From an uncultured Clostridia bacterium (GTDB lineage Bacteria > Bacillota > Clostridia > Christensenellales > CAG-314): DNA of 7,604 nt. The position numbers and the translations under genes are program-made. Below, in pieces: positions 5,443 through 7,604 of the stretch; the first letter of the stretch is position 1; every line of letters begins with the position of its first letter. The notes below the pieces were generated by a model. The model ran no database searches. It had not been told where the DNA came from and saw only the letters and a list, made by a program, of their open reading frames with translations. The stretch lies in assembly GCA_934294965.1 (NCBI GenBank), contig CAKRAM010000118.1:1-7604 (forward strand), written 5' to 3'.

Positions 5443-5955
5443 TTATGAAAATAATGCTTTTATAAACGAAACAATCCGGCTCCACAAAGATTGCTTTGGT
5501 TGAGTGTCATCCTCGATATAGTATGAGTGTTGTGATGTGTGCTGCTGTTGCTGCGTTTTTTGTGTTTTTTGATGTTGTTCGTAATGAATTTTTGATTGAT
5601 TGTATTGATAATGATGAGTTGTTTTGATTTTTGCTTTGTGAATTTGTGCAAGGGGATCCGTCCCCGTTCGTATTCTTTCGTAAAAGCCCTTTACCCAATC
5701 CAAATCGTCGTCGGTGCAAATATCCGCTTCCATACTGCCCACTTCATGAGCAAGGCAATTTCTTATCCAACGCATGTGTTTAAGTTGTTTGTAATCGTTA
5801 TCAAAGTCGATTGCATATTCCCGATCTTGCAATGGTGTGGCTTCCATTTGGCGGATATATTCCGAAACGCCTTCAGTGCCGGAAAAACAGTCTGCGCACA
5901 GTTTATCAAGCCGTTTGTATTCTTCTTGAAAAGTTACGTTCAGTAAGTTAATCAT
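5443..5955 (-). CDS. Unrecognised 170-residue protein with RNxxAH (HEPN-like) motif
   Basis: I do not recognise a named function. Residues 1 to about 105 look like a compact helical domain: N-terminal helix LLNVTFQEEYKRLDKLC, then EYIRQME, then LKHMRWIRNCLAHE (58-71). R65 and H70 form an R-x4-H motif of the RNxxAH type seen in HEPN-domain proteins, many of which are RNases of toxin or defence systems; small clostridial proteins with a similar LKxxRWxRN-xAHE block exist without known role. Residues about 112-143 are rich in Gln, His and Tyr and probably disordered. The last 14 residues (LWSRIVSFIKALFS) could form an amphipathic membrane-binding helix. ATG 5955 is the first start after an in-frame TGA; no strong ribosome site is visible. 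The gene stands alone, has a near-consensus promoter and is AT-richer than its neighbours. No partner antitoxin gene is adjacent. Confidence 0.72.
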   Translation of the reverse strand: MINLLNVTFQEEYKRLDKLCADCFSGTEGVSEYIRQMEATPLQDREYAIDFDNDYKQLKHMRWIRNCLAHEVGSMEADICTDDDLDWVKGFYERIRTGTDPLAQIHKAKIKTTHHYQYNQSKIHYEQHQKTQKTQQQQHTSQHSYYIEDDTQPKQSLWSRIVSFIKALFS

Positions 5956-6034
5956 AATATTGTTTCATCAAACCAAAGAGGTCGTATTTGTGTAAGAGTG
6001 ATGCTTTTTCAACTACAATTTGTATTGTTATCTA

Positions 6035-6063
6035 ATAATAACGCGTCGTACTCATTTTGTCAA
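6035..6063 (-). promoter_or_regulatory. Near-consensus promoter for the minus-strand gene
   Basis: Read on the minus strand, TTGACA (6063-6058) and TATTAT (6040-6035) are separated by exactly 17 nt. The first hexamer is perfect and the second matches five of six. The predicted start near 6028 gives a leader of about 70 nt before ATG 5955. Confidence 0.8.
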
Positions 6064-6405
6064 CGGGCGCATTTTGTTGACGTACTTGATTTATCAGCAT
6101 ATGGTCTATGGTAGAAATTTATTTTTTCTTTTCAACTTGCATTGAAATTGCCAAACTCTGCAATGCGAACCGCACAAAGATTTGGCGCAGGCAAAATCGT
6201 ATCAAACAGAAATATTGTCTTACAGGCGGCAATAAGTAAAAATAATGTATAATCACCTCTTATAATGCTAAAAACACAACTTGATTCGAGAATAACGAGT
6301 GAACGATGTATATTCTACCAAGACACCTTGACGGCAATAAAAACAGCTTAAAACGGAACAAATGGCTAATTTTTAGATATTTGACATAGCATAGCGCATT
6401 TAAAC
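6064..6405. other. AT-rich gene-free stretch between divergent promoters
   Basis: No open reading frame with a ribosome site is visible on either strand. The only clear structure is an imperfect hairpin at 6150-6186: GCCAAA plus TCT pairs with AGATTTGGC around one bulged C, with an inner TGCG/CGCA stem. It has no T-run. A smaller dyad, TTTCAA/TTGAAA, lies near 6130-6147. TATAAT hexamers at 6248 and 6261 lack -35 partners. This region separates the minus-strand promoter at 6035-6063 from the RNA promoter at 6406-6434. Confidence 0.55.
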
Positions 6406-6434
6406 TTGAAAAATAAAAAATTTTGTGCTATAAT
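6406..6434 (+). promoter_or_regulatory. Strong extended -10 promoter for a small RNA
   Basis: TTGAAA (6406-6411), a 17-nt spacer and TATAAT (6429-6434) form a near-perfect vegetative promoter, with TG at 6426-6427 adding an extended -10. The predicted transcription start is about 6441. An AT-rich tract lies in the spacer. No protein-coding start follows within 100 nt, which points to an RNA product or a long leader. Confidence 0.85.
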
Positions 6435-6440
6435 ATACGC

Positions 6441-6612
6441 GATAGTTTTTGGTAGTAATACCGAAACGTCAAAAATATTTTAGTAAGAGGCAGTACAAGA
6501 ACCAAACTAACTCAATAAAAAAACTAAAACTCTCGACGGGAGGTAACCGCCTATGAATTACGTATTGACTATAAATAAGCGCAGAGAAACGACTTTTCCC
6601 TTGCGCTTTTTT
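6441..6612 (+). ncRNA. Structured small RNA of about 170 nt (possibly raiA-motif-like)
   Basis: The transcript is bounded by a strong promoter and a strong terminator. Consistent helices are visible. ATAG (6442-6445) pairs with CTAT (6569-6572). TCAA (6469-6472) pairs with TTGA (6565-6568), directly stacked on the first. Between their 5' strands is an 8-bp hairpin (6447-6466) with a GTAA tetraloop. GTAA (6483-6486) pairs with TTAC (6558-6561), and AGGC (6488-6491) with GCCT (6549-6552). CTCTC (6530-6534) pairs with GGGAG (6538-6542). A purine-rich single-stranded stretch lies at about 6495-6529. The dense block at 6530-6556 (TCTCGACGGGAGG, then AACCGCC) reminds me of the raiA-motif RNA class of Firmicutes and Actinobacteria, but I cannot confirm that from sequence alone. 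A cis-acting leader for the lipoprotein gene downstream is the alternative. Confidence 0.72.
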
Positions 6613-6624
6613 GTTGCTCTTTAA
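6553..6624 (+). CDS. Possible 23-residue leader peptide inside the small RNA
   Basis: ATG 6553 is preceded by GGGAGG (6538-6543) at 9-nt spacing, and the frame runs to TAA 6622-6624. The peptide begins MNYVLTINKRR and ends RFFVAL. The frame passes through both arms of the terminator at 6577-6612, so translation and termination would be mutually exclusive. The same GGGAGG is one arm of the CTCTC/GGGAG hairpin, so the ribosome site would be masked in the folded RNA. It may equally be a chance ORF in a structured RNA. No known peptide family is recognised. Confidence 0.22.
   Translation: MNYVLTINKRRETTFPLRFFVAL
6577..6612 (+). terminator. Intrinsic terminator of the small RNA
   Basis: AAGCGC (6577-6582) pairs with GCGCTT (6603-6608). 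AGAGAAA (6583-6589) pairs with TTTCCCT (6595-6601) with one mismatch, and one T is bulged. A run of six T's occupies 6607-6612. The hairpin is long and well placed to end transcription from 6441. Confidence 0.88.
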
Positions 6625-6640
6625 CTAATATAACGATATG

Positions 6641-6668
6641 AACGGAAATACTTTTACTTATAAACCGT
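6641..6668 (+). repeat. Weak dyad in the lipoprotein leader
   Basis: AACGG (6641-6645) and CCGTT (6664-6668) can pair around an AT-rich 18-nt loop, followed by TTAAAAATT. It sits between the RNA terminator and the ribosome site. The stem has only five pairs, so its significance is doubtful. Confidence 0.2.
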
Positions 6669-6700
6669 TTTAAAAATTAAAAACAGGAGGATTCAATACT

Positions 6701-7604
6701 ATGAAAAAACTGTTTTTGTGCTTATTGTCGCTCGTTTGCGTTGTATGCTTGTTTACTGCCTGCAACGCAAACGAGTGCGGCACAAACAACCATATCTACA
6801 ACGACATAGAAATCGTACTTGCACCGACATGTACAGAGCCCGGCGAAGGCGCGCGCACTTGCACCGTTTGCGGTCACAAAAAAAGCGGTATTCCTCTACG
6901 TGCCAAGGGACACAACTTCGGCAACTTTCAAACCCCGATAGAGCCGACATGCATTACCGAAGGACTGAAAGAACAGATATGTTCGGCTTGCGGTACAAAA
7001 AATCAACATACGGTTGCAAAAATCGATCATCGACTCGATGCCCCCGAAACCATCGAGAATCCCACCTGCACCAACGAAGGCAAAGCAATAAAGCGTTGCG
7101 CAAACTGCGACTACACCGAAACGATCGCCTTGCCGAAAAATGCGCATAACTACGTCGAAACGGCACGCACCGAACCGACCTGTACGGAACAAGGCAACAA
7201 ACAAACCACATGTGACGGCTGCGGTGACGTGCAAAACACCGCATTAGACAAGCTGGGACACACCTTCGGCGACAAACCGCAATATGTGTACGATTACCTT
7301 GACAGTACAGACCCCGAACTGTGCTTCAAAAAGTACAGAAAATGCCGTCGTTGTAGTCAGGATGTCTATTACATGGCGCAAAGCCACAGTCTTACAAATG
7401 ACAATGACCGATCGGTTGCGGCAACCTGCACCAAAACCGGCATTGCCGCCAAAAAATGCCAACGATGTAATTACCTACCCGAAACGCAAATTACGCCCAT
7501 CGACCCGACAAGGCATGTCAAAGTTGTGGAAAAAAACGATCCTGTAAACGAAGCCACCTGCATGGAGCGACACTTCGGAGAGTGTCAGGATTGTTTGACT
7601 GTCG
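6701..7604 (+). CDS. Secreted lipoprotein with tandem Cys3-His repeats (3' end outside window)
   Basis: ATG 6701 has AGGAGG at 6685-6690 (10-nt spacing). The frame stays open for 301 codons to the right edge, so the protein is incomplete. Residues 1-20 are a signal peptide (MKK, hydrophobic core) ending in LFTAC, with C21 the likely lipidated cysteine. Then come repeats of about 38 residues: (P/A)TCT-x2-G...C-x2-C-(G/D)...H. Cysteine triplets are 44/54/57, 84/94/97, 123/133/136, 161/171/174, 208/215/218, 243/253/256 and 287/295/298. Each complete repeat ends with a histidine (71, 110, 149, 187, 229, 272). C-x9-C-x2-C is exact in five units. Such repeats occur in extracellular proteins of gut Clostridia; Cys3His could bind zinc or form disulfides. 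Ligand and function are unknown. A clear promoter between 6613 and 6684 is not visible, so it may depend on read-through from the RNA upstream. Confidence 0.85.
   Translation, partial: MKKLFLCLLSLVCVVCLFTACNANECGTNNHIYNDIEIVLAPTCTEPGEGARTCTVCGHKKSGIPLRAKGHNFGNFQTPIEPTCITEGLKEQICSACGTKNQHTVAKIDHRLDAPETIENPTCTNEGKAIKRCANCDYTETIALPKNAHNYVETARTEPTCTEQGNKQTTCDGCGDVQNTALDKLGHTFGDKPQYVYDYLDSTDPELCFKKYRKCRRCSQDVYYMAQSHSLTNDNDRSVAATCTKTGIAAKKCQRCNYLPETQITPIDPTRHVKVVEKNDPVNEATCMERHFGECQDCLTV

Noticed and set aside
6248..6266. Two TATAAT hexamers at 6248-6253 and 6261-6266
   Set aside because: Neither has a -35 hexamer at 16-18 nt or a TGn extension, and the surroundings are AT-rich enough to produce them by chance.
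6536..6552. GGGAGGTAACCGCC looks like the T-box antiterminator motif (GGGTGGNACCGCG)
   Set aside because: The UGGN bulge is replaced by AGGT, the spacing is off by one base, there is no specifier-loop stem upstream, and no aminoacyl-tRNA synthetase or amino acid gene follows.
6718..7149. 143-codon ORF overlapping the lipoprotein gene
   Set aside because: It is an Arg/His-rich alternative frame of a gene with a clear signal peptide, ribosome site and regular cysteine repeats.
6830..7600. Regularly spaced motifs suggesting a CRISPR array
   Set aside because: The periodicity of about 115 nt comes from protein-level cysteine repeats; the DNA of the units is diverged and lacks identical short repeats with spacers.

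Overview
The window looks like chromosomal DNA of an endospore-forming anaerobe of the Bacillota, most likely an uncultured clostridial lineage. The evidence is spmA, spmB and spoIIE side by side, Shine-Dalgarno sites of the AGGAGG type, GTG and TTG starts, intrinsic terminators, and a cysteine-repeat lipoprotein of a kind common in gut Clostridia. I cannot place it to genus.

Left part (1-4214), all on the + strand: the 3' end of spmA overlaps spmB by ATGA. A 315-nt spacer follows, with a possible Spo0A box, then spoIIE from a GTG start. A short hairpin with seven T's separates spoIIE from a TTG-started gene that encodes only the left-handed beta-helix acetyltransferase half of GlmU, with its catalytic residues intact. 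A strong intrinsic terminator closes this block.

Middle part (4215-6063): a YhhN/TMEM86-type membrane protein (probable lysoplasmalogenase) has its own extended -10 promoter. It converges with a minus-strand gene for a 170-residue unrecognised protein carrying an RNxxAH (HEPN-like) motif and a Gln/His-rich tail. The convergent spacer holds a 13-bp hairpin and a larger nested inverted-repeat structure. The minus-strand gene has a near-consensus promoter, TTGACA-17-TATTAT.

Right part (6064-7604): an AT-rich gene-free stretch leads to a near-consensus extended -10 promoter at 6406-6434. This drives a small structured RNA of about 170 nt ending at a strong terminator (6577-6612). The RNA shows several mutually consistent long-range helices and resembles, from memory, the raiA-motif class of noncoding RNA; that identification is not proven. 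Its 3' half also contains a Shine-Dalgarno-like GGGAGG followed by a 23-codon ORF that runs through the terminator. Downstream begins a secreted lipoprotein built of tandem C-x9-C-x2-C...H repeats, which runs off the right edge.

The sporulation genes act in the same programme: SpoIIE activates sigma-F in the forespore, and SpmA/SpmB act late in spore core dehydration. The acetyltransferase fits cell-wall precursor supply, while the remaining genes look functionally independent. The best candidates for a second look are the structured RNA, the stand-alone GlmU half-enzyme, and the nested inverted-repeat element at 5308-5416.
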